The notes below the pieces were generated by a model. The model saw only the letters and a list, made by a program, of their open reading frames with translations. It made no database searches and was not told the DNA's origin. Positions 36,027 through 45,586 of a stretch of DNA of 64,000 nucleotides are shown here, one piece after another. Positions within the stretch are counted from its first letter, which is position 1, and every line of letters begins with the position of its first letter. The stretch is from JBCCTX01 sp965263105. Lineage in GTDB: Bacteria; Bacteroidota; Bacteroidia; J057. The stretch lies in NCBI GenBank assembly GCA_965263105.1, contig CBDHGL010000006.1, positions 434,001-498,000 of the forward strand, in the 5' to 3' direction. A program made the translations under genes and the position numbers.

Positions 36027-36183
36027 TTTTAGTCCACAGTCCACGGGTTGAATTAAAAATTCAACAACACTTTTTCATTTTCCATTATCATTTATCAACT
36101 TCCCACTGAAGACTTCAGTCCACTATTAATACATGTGCAAATATTTGCTCAAACTGTGGACCATTGACTATGGACTATTAACC
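36016..36183. repeat. Heptad-periodic repeat element (copy b)
   Basis: Left edge: GGTCCAC, then AGTCCAC / AGTCCAC at 36031-36044. Internal: AGACTTC / AGTCCAC at about 36109-36122. Right edge: GGACCAT / TGACTAT / GGACTAT at about 36158-36178. All are on a 7-bp period. A palindrome (GTTGAAT...ATTCAAC) lies within. The right edge precedes the antiporter start at 36190 by a few bases, so the repeat forms its 5' leader. Confidence 0.6.
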
Positions 36184-36189
36184 CTCTCT

Positions 36190-37440
36190 ATGGAACTCTT
36201 TCATATCTTTTCAGGTGTTTTGGCCCTTTCGGCCATCCTGGCATTTATCAATGTAAAGTACATTCGCCTACCGTCTGGTATTGCCCTCATGTTAGCGGGA
36301 ATGATTCTGTCCTTGGTCGTTCAAGGAATTGGGCAACTATCTCCTGGATTTTATAACGCTGTAACAGAATCTTTAGAAAGTCTGGATTTTTCGGTGTTCT
36401 TATTGGAGTTTATGCTAAGTTTCTTGCTGTTTGCAGGGGCTCTCCACACGGATTTCGATAGATTGGCTAAGGCCCGATGGGCCATAATAAGCTTTGCTTC
36501 ATTGGGGGTAATTACTTCTACCTTCTTGGTAGGAACGCTTATGTATTATGGGCTTATCCTATTTGGGATGCCTATTGATTACATCTATTGTTTATTGTTT
36601 GGGGCGCTCATCTCTCCTACAGATCCGATTGCGGTTTTAGGGATTCTCAAAAAAGCAGGAGCCTCAAAATCGGTTGAATCAAAGATTGTAGGTGAATCAC
36701 TCTTCAATGACGGGATCGGTGTAGTCGTTTTTTTAACCATCTTCCAAATAGCTAGAAAAGGGTTAGAAGAAATACATACAGAGTACATTGTTGAGTTACT
36801 GGTAGGAGAAATTTTAGGCGGCATAGGCTTGGGATTGCTACTGGGTTATCTGGGCTTCCAACTCATGAAGCGTATAGACCATTACACCACAGAAGTCATG
36901 ATGACTTTGGCCATTGTAATGGGAGGTTATAGCATTGCCCTCTACCTACATTTCTCCGGGCCTTTGGCGATGGTGGTTTCGGGCCTTTTTATTGGCAACA
37001 CAAGCCATCGAGGTTCCATGTCCGATATCACAGCCGACTACGTCAATAAGTTTTGGGAGATGTTGGATGAAATTCTTAATGCCGTTCTTTTTGTCCTTAT
37101 AGGACTTGAACTACTCATCATTCCTTTTAGCTATACCTTTGTTATACTGGGTTTAATTGCAACTGCGATTTCTTTAGCCTCTCGCTATACAGCACTAGCG
37201 CTTCCCACTTACTTGTTTAAACTTTATAAAACCTTCCCTCCTAACACCTTAAGTATTATGACTTGGGGAGGTCTAAGAGGGGGAATTTCAATTGCTCTTG
37301 CGCTATCCCTAGATCCTGCAATGGAAAAGGATTTGATTGTCGCCATGACTTATACTGTAGTCCTCTTTTCCCTAGTCGTCCAAGGTCTCACCTTAGAGCG
37401 AATGGTCCGGCGTTTACAGAATAAACCCTTAGATTCCTAG
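36190..37440 (+). CDS. CPA1 family Na+/H+ antiporter (NhaP-type)
   Basis: 416 residues from ATG 36190; a start 57 nt upstream would only translate the intergenic heptad repeat. About 12 hydrophobic helices. Family signature: FGALISPTDPIAVLGILKKAG and KIVGESLFNDGIGVVVFL, with the Asp pair (SPTDP and FNDG) expected to bind and carry the cation. A late motif, WGGLRGGISIALALS, matches the conserved Arg-containing helix of NhaP/NHE exchangers. The protein exchanges cytoplasmic Na+ (or K+) for protons at the inner membrane, for salt and pH homeostasis. It converges on and overlaps by 4 bp the minus-strand DUF4286 gene. Confidence 0.92.
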   Translation: MELFHIFSGVLALSAILAFINVKYIRLPSGIALMLAGMILSLVVQGIGQLSPGFYNAVTESLESLDFSVFLLEFMLSFLLFAGALHTDFDRLAKARWAIISFASLGVITSTFLVGTLMYYGLILFGMPIDYIYCLLFGALISPTDPIAVLGILKKAGASKSVESKIVGESLFNDGIGVVVFLTIFQIARKGLEEIHTEYIVELLVGEILGGIGLGLLLGYLGFQLMKRIDHYTTEVMMTLAIVMGGYSIALYLHFSGPLAMVVSGLFIGNTSHRGSMSDITADYVNKFWEMLDEILNAVLFVLIGLELLIIPFSYTFVILGLIATAISLASRYTALALPTYLFKLYKTFPPNTLSIMTWGGLRGGISIALALSLDPAMEKDLIVAMTYTVVLFSLVVQGLTLERMVRRLQNKPLDS

Positions 37441-37748
37441 AAATCTATTTGCTCCAGCACAGATTGAAAGAATACGATCTGGTCCTTGTATCGTCCTTCA
37501 AATAATTTTAGGTGATCAGGTTCCAGGGAGTTTTTATAGGTAGCCAATTCCTGAAGGGATTCGCAGAAAAACTGCACATTATAGGTAAAGGTACCCTGTT
37601 GGGAAGGGGGATCTATAAGTTTATGAAACCTAAAGCTACGGAAGTAACCCGAGTCCATGATCCTAGGGATGAAGGAAAGATGCATCCATCCCAACCAGTC
37701 ATTTACCAGTGCTTGATCCACCGAATAGGTTATACTGTACACGATCAT
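37437..37748 (-). CDS. DUF4286 family protein
   Basis: 103 residues, full length for the family. Starts MIVYSITYSVDQALVNDWLGWM, with HLSFIPRIMDSGYF, TFTYNVQFFCESLQEL and YKNSLEPDHLKLFEGRY: a ferredoxin-like dimeric alpha/beta-barrel pattern common in Bacteroidota. There is no signal peptide, so it is cytoplasmic. Its function is unknown in general. The stop codon overlaps the end of the convergent antiporter gene. Confidence 0.85.
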   Translation of the reverse strand: MIVYSITYSVDQALVNDWLGWMHLSFIPRIMDSGYFRSFRFHKLIDPPSQQGTFTYNVQFFCESLQELATYKNSLEPDHLKLFEGRYKDQIVFFQSVLEQIDF

Positions 37749-37817
37749 AGCATAAACATAGGGGAATAAAGGTGGAAATTATAGCGTTTCAGAAAATTGC
37801 TGAGAAAGTTTTTTGAT

Positions 37818-38723
37818 TTACGAATCTTCTAAGGCCCGTTTTTTTATAAAATTAACCATAATCTCGCGGTATTCGCTATTTTCATCAAAGGATAGATGCT
37901 TCCATAAAGCGCCATGACCATAACGACTTATGTGAAGGATATCGCAATCGGTATATTCGGCTTCTTTCAGTTGTTCCTCAAAAACCTTGGTATAGGCATA
38001 CAGGCTGTTGTCAGAAATCAACAGCATGGGCGTATTGAGTTGATCCAAATAAGTAGAGGGGCTTGCATGGGCATGTGCCTCCTCCGTATTGCCAAATACG
38101 GCATCAACGTGTTCCGTAGCTAAATTGGGTTGGGCGCTATTGAGCAGGTATTCTCTGTAGTGGGCAATATCAAAAGCTCCTCCGATGGGGATCACCCCCT
38201 TGATATTCTCTGGTGAACTCCCCAACTCGTTTAGGTAACTGGCATCCATAGTCAATAGTGCAGCCAGGTGGGCACCAGAGGAGAAACCTCCTATAAAAAT
38301 AGCATTCTGTGAATAGCCATATGTTTCAGCCTGTTCATACAACCAGACAAAGGCCTGGGCAAGATCTTCAATATGTGTCGGGTGTTTCACCCCCGTATTC
38401 TTTTGCGGATCCTTCCACACTGCTGCGCTTAGGCGATGGCCTACTGAAGCCACGGCAATACCTCTTTTACACATTTGCCTAGCAAAATCCATCTCCATAT
38501 GACGGTCTACAAAAGACCAAGCCCCTCCTCCAATCCATATAAATAGGGGGACAGGACTTTCTTTTTGGGGAATTAACAGGTTGAGTTGTTGAAGGCTATC
38601 TCCTCCTTCCACATATGATAGGTTGGGAAACTCTTGTATGGAGAACTCAGAATTCGTTTGGGAAAAGCCAAGAGTTGCTGAGAACAGGAGCATTCCCATC
38701 AAAAGATAGTTGATAGACTTCAT
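37818..38723 (-). CDS. Secreted carboxylesterase-like alpha/beta hydrolase
   Basis: 301 residues with a signal peptide (MKSINYLLMGMLLFSATLGFS). The fold is that of the BD-FAE/esterase-lipase group: the oxyanion motif is IWIGGGAWSF (GGGAW in place of HGGGW), then SVGHRLSAAVW, IEDLAQAFVWLYEQA and the nucleophile elbow FIGGFSSGAHLAALL (Ser near residue 153). The catalytic His is probably that of ISRYGHGALWK. The expected Asp after strand 7 falls in LLISDNSLYAY. Likely a short-chain or sugar-acetate esterase in the periplasm or exterior. It is monocistronic, upstream of DUF4286 on the same strand. Confidence 0.82.
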   Translation of the reverse strand: MKSINYLLMGMLLFSATLGFSQTNSEFSIQEFPNLSYVEGGDSLQQLNLLIPQKESPVPLFIWIGGGAWSFVDRHMEMDFARQMCKRGIAVASVGHRLSAAVWKDPQKNTGVKHPTHIEDLAQAFVWLYEQAETYGYSQNAIFIGGFSSGAHLAALLTMDASYLNELGSSPENIKGVIPIGGAFDIAHYREYLLNSAQPNLATEHVDAVFGNTEEAHAHASPSTYLDQLNTPMLLISDNSLYAYTKVFEEQLKEAEYTDCDILHISRYGHGALWKHLSFDENSEYREIMVNFIKKRALEDS

Positions 38724-38804
38724 AGGTGATAATATAATTTGAGCTAGAAGTAGTATGTACTTCTTATCTTACGAAGAGATCCTATCTCGGGTTAGTAGCA
38801 GGAA

Positions 38805-41210
38805 TTATTCCTTTACCCAAATATACAGACTTTCTGGCTGCATAATGATATTTGAAGGATTCCCCCCTTGAAGGTTCATTAATTCCCGCTCATCCTGCAC
38901 CCCATCCAGGTAATTGATTTCCTGAATATTCGCAATGAGCTTCCAACTTCCTTCCGGGAGGGTCAGGTCTTGAAAAGCGGCTACCACTTCACCCGCGTTT
39001 AACAACACACATACCTGCCCATTGACCACATACCCCAATTGAGCCTTATTGGTAGGCGCAAGCCATTGGTAGTATCCCTTAGGAACGGCTTCTGCCACTC
39101 GAAACACTTTCCCGTATTCGCTATTTCGAAAAGCGATCAATCCCTTCCAAAAGGCATGCATATTCCTATAGTCGTTGGGGCGGGAGCGAGTGGCTCGTTG
39201 ACCCACCTGGTCCCAAACGAACTGATTGGCAAAGCGGTGGTTGTAGGTATCCCGTTTGCCATGCATATAGATTTTGTATCCAGAAAGGGTTTCTTTTACG
39301 ACCTCTTCCAACGGAGCAGCTCCCTTACTCCGCATGATTTCAGATCCACCATGTAAGACAATAGGGCCAAGGCTGGTGAATAGAAGGGTGGTGGCTAATT
39401 TATAGAGATTTTGATCCACTCCCTGCCTTCCGTCAAAGTCCTGGGTGGCAAATTGGTCTGCCAGGGCAAAGTTATCATGAATATCGAGGTAGTTGATTCC
39501 ACTGAGAGGAGATTTCTCCTCTGGAAAAGAGTTTGTCAGTCCCAACATCACCTTCTCTCTTTCCTCAAAGTTACCTCCTGGCCAACCTCTATCCTTTTGT
39601 TTATCTTTAAGCACAAAGACAGGCCCTTTAAACGCATTGCGCGCGTCATCTTGGAAAAAGGTAATGGGGGAATCTTCCTTGTACCAGTCCCAATCGGGAT
39701 TGGCCTCATATGCGGGATCATTGGAGCCAATCCAAGCTTCACCATACACAATTTTATCGGGGCCTATGGCTTCTCGAAGTGTAATCAAGGTCTGCTGGTC
39801 AATTTGCCCTGCCAAATCTATGCGGAAACCATCTACCCCAAACTCTTCAATAAAATGCTTGCACTGGTCAATTAACCAGCGCTGAACCATGGGCCTATTT
39901 TCGGTTTTCACCTCATTCCCAAAGTCGCCTATATGTTCAAAATCCTTGGTCCGGTAGTAATACAATTTGTCTAAGACGTTGAAATGAAAGTACCATTCAT
40001 TTCCATCCATATTCTCTGCCGTATGATTGGGGACAATGTCTATGATTACGGCTATACCTTGGTCGTGGAAGGCCTGGACCAAGTCCCTGAATTCTTCTCG
40101 TTCTGAACCGGGTTCATTGCCCTTGGTTCGGTACTTAGACTCCACCGCAAAGGCATGGGAGGTCCGGTAGCCCCACTGGTAGTTCTCTTCGCTGACTCCT
40201 TGCTCGATCATGTAGGGATCTTCTCCAAAGGAAGCTCGCCATTCCTCATCAGGATAGTGGAGATACTCTTGGACAGGCATGAGGTGAACTGTATTTATGC
40301 CCAGGTCTACCAGATAATCGAATCCTATTTTTTGCCCTCTTCTGTTGGTCAATCCAGGGGTTATCATCCCTTGAAAGGTTCCCTTCAGTTCATCTGATAT
40401 GGGAAGTTGATCGGTAAAATCTTGTACATGTACCTCATAAGCGATTACATCTTCCAGAGCGGGGATTCCTCCTTCCAAGGGGCTGGCAGGAACTGTCTTT
40501 TCCCAAATACGGGTCTTGCCCCAAGTATTGTCGCTTACCCGTCCGTAGGGGTCTGTAATGTGAACCGGATTGGTTTCAAAAAACTCGTTCCCAGGATCGG
40601 GGACTCCGTGGACGGTAAAGTCATAATAAATCCCGTGCAGATTTTCTCTAAAAAATGCTTCCCAAACTCCTTGTTCATCCTGAACCATCGAGGTGACCCG
40701 ATAGGCTTCCACATCTCCCCGTCCTCTATAGAGATAGAGCCGGACCTCTTTGGCTCTGGGAGCAAAAATCCGAATATAGGTTTGGTCCCCAGAAATGTTA
40801 GCTCCTAATGGTTTATGAGAATATAGGGACCTAAACCACTGGTCATGCGAGCATATTGTTTTCAGCCCCTGCGAAGGAATTTCTAAGAAATAAATTCGTC
40901 CCATATCTATCGCCTCAGATGGGCAAATGAGGGTTTCTGTAGAAGTGTTGGGCAAAACTGTCGCGAGAGGAATCACATTCCCCTGGGCATCTGTCAGTCG
41001 ATAGGCATTTTTATCCAAAGGCCTAAGCCCTTGGACATTCGCCCAAATGGCAAATTTATTTTGAAGGGCAGCCTCTAATCTAGGCTCGGGACTGACTGAC
41101 ATACTTTTGCTTTCACTTCGATGGTCATTATTGACAGAGTCGGTAGGGTAAAGCCCCCCGAAAAACATACCCGGTAATACTACAAGCAAATACAAAAAAT
41201 TCATAAACAA
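38805..41210 (-). CDS. Pullulanase-like GH13 glycoside hydrolase, secreted
   Basis: 801 residues. A hydrophobic signal (about 3-20) is followed by an N-terminal beta domain, a CBM48-like domain (about 135-250: YIRIFAPRAKEVRLYLY, NPVHITDPYGR) and a GH13 barrel. Conserved region I reads AVIIDIVPNHT. Region II is GVDGFRIDLAG with the nucleophile Asp near 463. Region III is IVYGEAWIGS with the acid/base Glu near 491. Region IV is NYLDIHDNF with the transition-state Asp near 576. The usual YNWGYNP of type I pullulanase appears as YQWGYRTSHAF, so the debranching specificity may differ. A beta-sandwich C-terminal domain ends it. It cleaves alpha-1,6 or alpha-1,4 linkages in alpha-glucans. Confidence 0.87.
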   Translation of the reverse strand: MFMNFLYLLVVLPGMFFGGLYPTDSVNNDHRSESKSMSVSPEPRLEAALQNKFAIWANVQGLRPLDKNAYRLTDAQGNVIPLATVLPNTSTETLICPSEAIDMGRIYFLEIPSQGLKTICSHDQWFRSLYSHKPLGANISGDQTYIRIFAPRAKEVRLYLYRGRGDVEAYRVTSMVQDEQGVWEAFFRENLHGIYYDFTVHGVPDPGNEFFETNPVHITDPYGRVSDNTWGKTRIWEKTVPASPLEGGIPALEDVIAYEVHVQDFTDQLPISDELKGTFQGMITPGLTNRRGQKIGFDYLVDLGINTVHLMPVQEYLHYPDEEWRASFGEDPYMIEQGVSEENYQWGYRTSHAFAVESKYRTKGNEPGSEREEFRDLVQAFHDQGIAVIIDIVPNHTAENMDGNEWYFHFNVLDKLYYYRTKDFEHIGDFGNEVKTENRPMVQRWLIDQCKHFIEEFGVDGFRIDLAGQIDQQTLITLREAIGPDKIVYGEAWIGSNDPAYEANPDWDWYKEDSPITFFQDDARNAFKGPVFVLKDKQKDRGWPGGNFEEREKVMLGLTNSFPEEKSPLSGINYLDIHDNFALADQFATQDFDGRQGVDQNLYKLATTLLFTSLGPIVLHGGSEIMRSKGAAPLEEVVKETLSGYKIYMHGKRDTYNHRFANQFVWDQVGQRATRSRPNDYRNMHAFWKGLIAFRNSEYGKVFRVAEAVPKGYYQWLAPTNKAQLGYVVNGQVCVLLNAGEVVAAFQDLTLPEGSWKLIANIQEINYLDGVQDERELMNLQGGNPSNIIMQPESLYIWVKE

Positions 41211-41278
41211 ACTGATTACTAGATATACATCTCTACTGCAGCAATTTTAGAACGTATTTCGAAGGCAAAAAACATAAA

Positions 41279-41305
41279 AAGGTGGAGAGAATCACCCCCC
41301 ACCTT
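41279..41305 (-). terminator. Terminator of the TPR lipoprotein gene
   Basis: A 7-bp stem (41279-41285 with 41299-41305, AAGGTGG/CCACCTT) is followed on the minus strand by TTTTTATG. It lies about 30 nt past the stop at 41337. Confidence 0.65.
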
Positions 41306-41336
41306 CAAAAAAAATCCCGAAAGCCTTTTTACTTCC

Positions 41337-42686
41337 CTAAGAATACCCCGAAAGCTGCTTCAATTGTGCCGCATATTTTGCTTTCAAAAGAGGGTTCTTT
41401 TGCAATGACTTTTGAATGTAGGCCCAGCCTTCCTCTTCTACCCCATTCCTATAAAGGATGAGTCCATGCAATACCATAATTTCTGGATCCTGGGTTTGGG
41501 TCCTGGTGGCAACACGTGAATGTGCCAGTGCCTCTTTGAGTTTGCCCTGCTTGAAATAAATAGATGCCAAGCTGTGGTTTACCCCTATGTGTTGGGGACG
41601 TTTTTGGTATTCCTTCTGTACATAGGCCAAGGCCAAGGAATCATTTTCATATAGATCGGCATATACATCGGCGAACTCTAGGTTCATTATGTGTCCATTG
41701 GCTTCATCGTCTTGCAACATTTGTACAATCTCGCCGGCCAGCTGCTGCACTTTTTCCCCTTCTCCCAATTCTTTATATATATGTGCTTTCTGCTCATAAA
41801 AAGACACCTCAGGAATCATATTACTCGCTTTGTCCAGCAACTCCAAGGCATTTTGGTAGTTCCCTCCTGAAGCATAGACTTGGGCCAATCCCGCTTGGGC
41901 GAAGGGATATTTGGGCCTTTCTTGCAGGGCTCGTAGGTACTGTTCTTTTGCCTCCTCTATTCTGCCATAGGCAAAATACAAGTCCGCAAGCGTAAGGCGG
42001 CACCAAGCGGCATCTTCTTGCCCTGGAAGCCCCGCCTTAACAGCCAATTTCATTGCCTCAATCGCCCCTTCCACATCCCCGTGGATCTCCCGAATATAGG
42101 AGACACGTGCATATGAACGCAAATCGGGACGGATTGCATTCATTTTATCCACCAGTTCTATCGCCTTGTCATAATTTCCTAGCTCTACATGTGCATCTAC
42201 CAAGGTGCCATAGGTAAGAGCGTGATGGGCATTGTAGGACAGGGCTTGTTCAGCAAAGGAAAGAGCCTCATCAAATTTGTGCAATGACAGCAATACAGAT
42301 GCCTTTAGAAAAGAAGCTTGGAACTGGTCCTCGTCGGTCTTGGAATAGAGCAGGACCCGATCCAAAATCTGTAAAGCTGCAGGATAATAATGCCCATGTT
42401 CACCGGTTACACGTGCTTCCAGCATGAATAGTTGGGCAATCTTGAGGTATACATCCCAATTTTTAGGCTCCTGGACAAGTTGGTTTTTCAACTGATGGTA
42501 AGAATCTTTGTAATACATTTCCTCTTCTTCGGAGCCCAGCCCTTCGGGACGGTCGAGGAAGGGAGCTATAGCCCACAAGGGGGCTATAGCTTCTGTAGAA
42601 CTCTCCAATCGTGGGTTATTACAGGCTTGAAAAAAGCCTACTACCCCCATTAAACTCCAAAATAGGATGGTTTTAAAATTTTCCAT
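41337..42686 (-). CDS. TPR-repeat lipoprotein downstream of DUF4331 protein
   Basis: 449 residues. A signal ending in FFQAC suggests lipidation at Cys22. The mature protein consists of about ten tetratricopeptide repeats: NWDVYLKIAQLFMLEARV, KFDEALSFAEQALSYNAHHAL, AWCRLTLADLYFAYGRIEEAKEQY in pieces, and GVNHSLASIYFKQGKLKEAL. It begins 26 nt after the DUF4331 gene, so the two form an operon. TPR lipoproteins of this kind probably hold or assemble the partner at the outer membrane. The operon is divergent from an ECF sigma/anti-sigma pair, suggesting shared control. Confidence 0.85.
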   Translation of the reverse strand: MENFKTILFWSLMGVVGFFQACNNPRLESSTEAIAPLWAIAPFLDRPEGLGSEEEEMYYKDSYHQLKNQLVQEPKNWDVYLKIAQLFMLEARVTGEHGHYYPAALQILDRVLLYSKTDEDQFQASFLKASVLLSLHKFDEALSFAEQALSYNAHHALTYGTLVDAHVELGNYDKAIELVDKMNAIRPDLRSYARVSYIREIHGDVEGAIEAMKLAVKAGLPGQEDAAWCRLTLADLYFAYGRIEEAKEQYLRALQERPKYPFAQAGLAQVYASGGNYQNALELLDKASNMIPEVSFYEQKAHIYKELGEGEKVQQLAGEIVQMLQDDEANGHIMNLEFADVYADLYENDSLALAYVQKEYQKRPQHIGVNHSLASIYFKQGKLKEALAHSRVATRTQTQDPEIMVLHGLILYRNGVEEEGWAYIQKSLQKNPLLKAKYAAQLKQLSGYS

Positions 42687-42712
42687 TCTCTTCTGTTAAT
42701 CGTGGTGGATAC

Positions 42713-44764
42713 TTATGGCTTAACCAATTTTATCGAATGAATTTCCCCTGTACCTTCGTTGACCAGTCTGGCCACATATATACCTGAAGCCAAATCAGGG
42801 CTGTCCCATTCGATTTCATGCTGCCCCTTTATCTGCTTGCCCTTGAATAAGGTTTGGATAATTTTACCCTCCAGATTCAATAGCTCTATTCGAATTTTAG
42901 CCTTTTGGGAAAGGCTGAAAGAAAGTCGGTTATTTTGCGCTACTGGATTGGGAAAGCCTTTTAACTGAGCGGACTGAGCATTCAATCCCAGGCCTATGGG
43001 GGCACTATTGGAGGTCAAGCTATTATTCTCTACGCCTGTCCCTCTCCAGGGTAGTTGCACATAGGGAAACTGCTCTCTAAAGGTGGTATCATTTTCTTCC
43101 ACCCCAGTCGTATAGCTCAGTACATCTAAGAGGTCCTGGGTAACTGGATTGGAGTCTCCCGCCTGAAAATCATCGTACCAAAGTCCAATAGCAGCTAAAA
43201 CTACCCCACTCACCGCCTGTAGTTCTATTCGAGTGACATCATCCTCCAATCGGCGACCATTGGGAAAGCCATCCATATTGGGGATAAACTCCAAGTCTGT
43301 ATTGGCATATGTGGGGTCTGTCAATCCCAGGACCGCTGCTTGGATAAGGCCAAGAGAACTGAACTGAGGATTATCCCTATAGGTAGGAGGCACAGCCATG
43401 TTCAAGCGAAGCATATCTCCACCGTTGGGGAGAAAGTTATTGACAAAAGGCTTCCCTGCTGCGAGGGGGTTCCCTTCTTTTCCCGTAGCCAACTGGTAGG
43501 GAATGACATTGGGGACTCCTGTGTGAAACGCAGGCCACAGGTCAACAGAACGAGGCTTGCCCGAATCGGGTAGAAGAAGGGTGCCAAATACTGCGTCATC
43601 CAGGGCCGTACCAGCCAGTGCCTCCGCTCCTTTAAGCCCAAACAACCCGTCTTGCCCATTGCCAAAGTCAAATTGCTGGAGTGCACTTCTCTGAATGCGT
43701 AAGGCTGAGAAAGAGGGGACTGCTCCTCCAAACAAGCTGTCATCCATGTACAAGCCTAACTCAGGATTAAAGAAATACTCAAAGTGCTCAGGATTTTCAT
43801 TGTAAGGGCTCCGGGCATTCCATTCGTCCTTATCTCCAATGGGGATAACGACCTCATTGGTCAAGGGCATACCCAGGCGAGATACCTGTACCCAATCCCC
43901 CATATGAGATTCTGTGCCATCTCCATTGAAAACTCGCATGGAGGGTCTACTTGCAGAAGCCCACACCCCTATGACGAAGTCAGAGTCCAAGATATTAGCT
44001 GCTTCCGAAACTTTCTTCCCATCCTTTTGAAGGGTTGAAATAGGAACCTGTAGGGCAATCGTACTGACGTTTAATCCTGCTATCGCATCTACATTATTTC
44101 CACTCTCTCTAGGAGAATTTCCCAAATCGAAGACGCCTCCCAAATCCACGAAAAAGGGATCATCGGAGGGCCCACAAAATACCTGCTCCCCTGTGGAGGC
44201 CATCTGTATGCCCTGGTTGAAGAGCTCTTCATAGGAAGAAGCATTCAATCCCACTGGGCTTTCAATGGACCTTGGCCCTATGTTATAGGGAGGGACCACC
44301 CCATTCTCTAAAATGGTCTCAAAATAATCCCCTCCATTCACACTTCTCTCCAGGGTAAAGGTTGTTTTGAGGTTCTCGGCTCCCAGGCGAATATTGAAAA
44401 ACGTAGTGGGATCTTCATTCGTCTGAGAAAAGGTGAAGCGATAAATAATGTCATCTCCTGCCGTTTCAAGGTCATTGTCAATGTGGATTTCGTATCGCAC
44501 ATTTTCTCCAAATTGGTAATAATTGGGCCCTCCAAAGGGAAATTGCAAGGGAATATAACATGCAATCAAGGTGACGGTTTCCGGATTATCTGGGCTTCGA
44601 AAAGCATACAGATCTGTATTATCCGCTAAGGGATCATTTGCAATCAAGGGGGCTTCTCGATGGCTAGAGGCCATCAAGTCAAATGGAAACATACCAAAAA
44701 AACATATTCCTAGTACCAGACATAGGCTAGTAAGCCGGGCACAAAACAAATGATTTGTGGACAT
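42713..44764 (-). CDS. DUF4331 domain protein with T9SS sorting domain
   Basis: 683 residues. A signal peptide precedes the DUF4331 start SSHREAPLIANDPLADNTD followed by LYAFRSPDNPETV. Further family marks: YQFGENVRYEIHIDNDLE, YRFTFSQTNEDP, and the C-terminal part with LNMAVPP, FPNGRRLEDDVTRIELQ and the Trp/Asp-rich end of the domain. Residues about 605-683 form a T9SS type A domain (KGFPNPVAQNNRLSFSL, SGIYVARLVN), so the protein is exported to the surface. DUF4331 has no proven biochemical role; HREAPLI proteins often sit near sigma/anti-sigma genes, as here. First gene of an operon with the TPR lipoprotein. Confidence 0.88.
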   Translation of the reverse strand: MSTNHLFCARLTSLCLVLGICFFGMFPFDLMASSHREAPLIANDPLADNTDLYAFRSPDNPETVTLIACYIPLQFPFGGPNYYQFGENVRYEIHIDNDLETAGDDIIYRFTFSQTNEDPTTFFNIRLGAENLKTTFTLERSVNGGDYFETILENGVVPPYNIGPRSIESPVGLNASSYEELFNQGIQMASTGEQVFCGPSDDPFFVDLGGVFDLGNSPRESGNNVDAIAGLNVSTIALQVPISTLQKDGKKVSEAANILDSDFVIGVWASASRPSMRVFNGDGTESHMGDWVQVSRLGMPLTNEVVIPIGDKDEWNARSPYNENPEHFEYFFNPELGLYMDDSLFGGAVPSFSALRIQRSALQQFDFGNGQDGLFGLKGAEALAGTALDDAVFGTLLLPDSGKPRSVDLWPAFHTGVPNVIPYQLATGKEGNPLAAGKPFVNNFLPNGGDMLRLNMAVPPTYRDNPQFSSLGLIQAAVLGLTDPTYANTDLEFIPNMDGFPNGRRLEDDVTRIELQAVSGVVLAAIGLWYDDFQAGDSNPVTQDLLDVLSYTTGVEENDTTFREQFPYVQLPWRGTGVENNSLTSNSAPIGLGLNAQSAQLKGFPNPVAQNNRLSFSLSQKAKIRIELLNLEGKIIQTLFKGKQIKGQHEIEWDSPDLASGIYVARLVNEGTGEIHSIKLVKP

Positions 44765-44926
44765 AATTCTGGGTTAATTTCAATTAATGGTTAATAATTA
44801 AGGTTTCAAGTGATGGGTCTCACATCTTACCCTGATTTCCGGATTCAGGGAGAGGCTTAGTCTTATGGCCTGCCTGATCTGATTCCCATCTACAGTAAAT
44901 AGCGCTATCCACGTTAATTCCTAAGG

Positions 44927-45586
44927 ATGCTTTACCTACGTAAACCTTACTCAATCTGGATGCTAGATTTTTTTTCTTTTTCAGATATTGAACATATATT
45001 GGTCTTGGGCCTTCTAAATAATTCTTATTTGGCTGCTGATAAAAATAGTCGAACAGAGATTGAGTCCATCATCGTAGATCTCCTTCAAAAAGGGGACAAG
45101 GATGCCATTCCCCTTATTTATTCCAATTACAAAGCGGTCCTATTCGGGAATATCAAGCGGATTGTGAAACGCCAAGAAGTGGCAGAAGATGTGTTTCAGG
45201 AGGCTTTGGTGAAAATTTGGAAAAAGCGGGCTCAGTATCAGCCAGAAAAGGGGCGACTATTTACTTGGATGGTTCGAATCTGCCGAAATACGGCTATCGA
45301 TAAGACTCGCACTAAAGAATTTCAGCAGGCAGCCAACATCCAAAGTTCTAGTGAAAACGTAGCTATTGAAACACTAGGGGGTTCGTATGAAATGAATATC
45401 GATCCCATAGGGGTTTTTGACTGGGTGAAGCAACTTGACTATCGCTACCGAGAGGTTATAGAAGTCATTTACTTCAAGGGTTATAGCCATAGGGAAGCAG
45501 CCGAAGTGCTGGGAATTCCCCTTGGGACCTTGAAATCTCGTGTTCGCAATGCATTAATGGAACTCAGAAAATTTACTGACCGTTGA
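44927..45586 (+). CDS. ECF RNA polymerase sigma factor
   Basis: 219 residues from the ATG at 44927. The first ~45 residues do not match the family, so a TTG at about 45029 (giving MAADKNSRTEIES) may be the true start; the next gene also starts with TTG. Region 2: PLIYSNYKAVLFGNI, VAEDVFQEALVKIWKKRAQY and GRLFTWMVRICRNTAIDKTR, the core-binding and -10-recognition helices. Region 4: YREVIEVIYFKGYSHREAA with EVLGIPLGTLKSRVRNAL, the -35-recognition helix-turn-helix. It directs transcription of a small regulon, probably including its own operon and the divergent DUF4331 operon. It is translationally coupled to the anti-sigma gene by a TTGA overlap. Confidence 0.92.
   Translation: MLYLRKPYSIWMLDFFSFSDIEHILVLGLLNNSYLAADKNSRTEIESIIVDLLQKGDKDAIPLIYSNYKAVLFGNIKRIVKRQEVAEDVFQEALVKIWKKRAQYQPEKGRLFTWMVRICRNTAIDKTRTKEFQQAANIQSSSENVAIETLGGSYEMNIDPIGVFDWVKQLDYRYREVIEVIYFKGYSHREAAEVLGIPLGTLKSRVRNALMELRKFTDR

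Noticed and set aside
36133..36189. Upstream extension of the antiporter (57 nt)
   Set aside because: The extra 19 residues are the translation of the heptad-repeat DNA; the Met at 36190 begins the family-like sequence.
41821..42006. Short frames opposite the TPR lipoprotein and other real genes
   Set aside because: They are shadows in other frames of well-supported genes; no domain or start signals.
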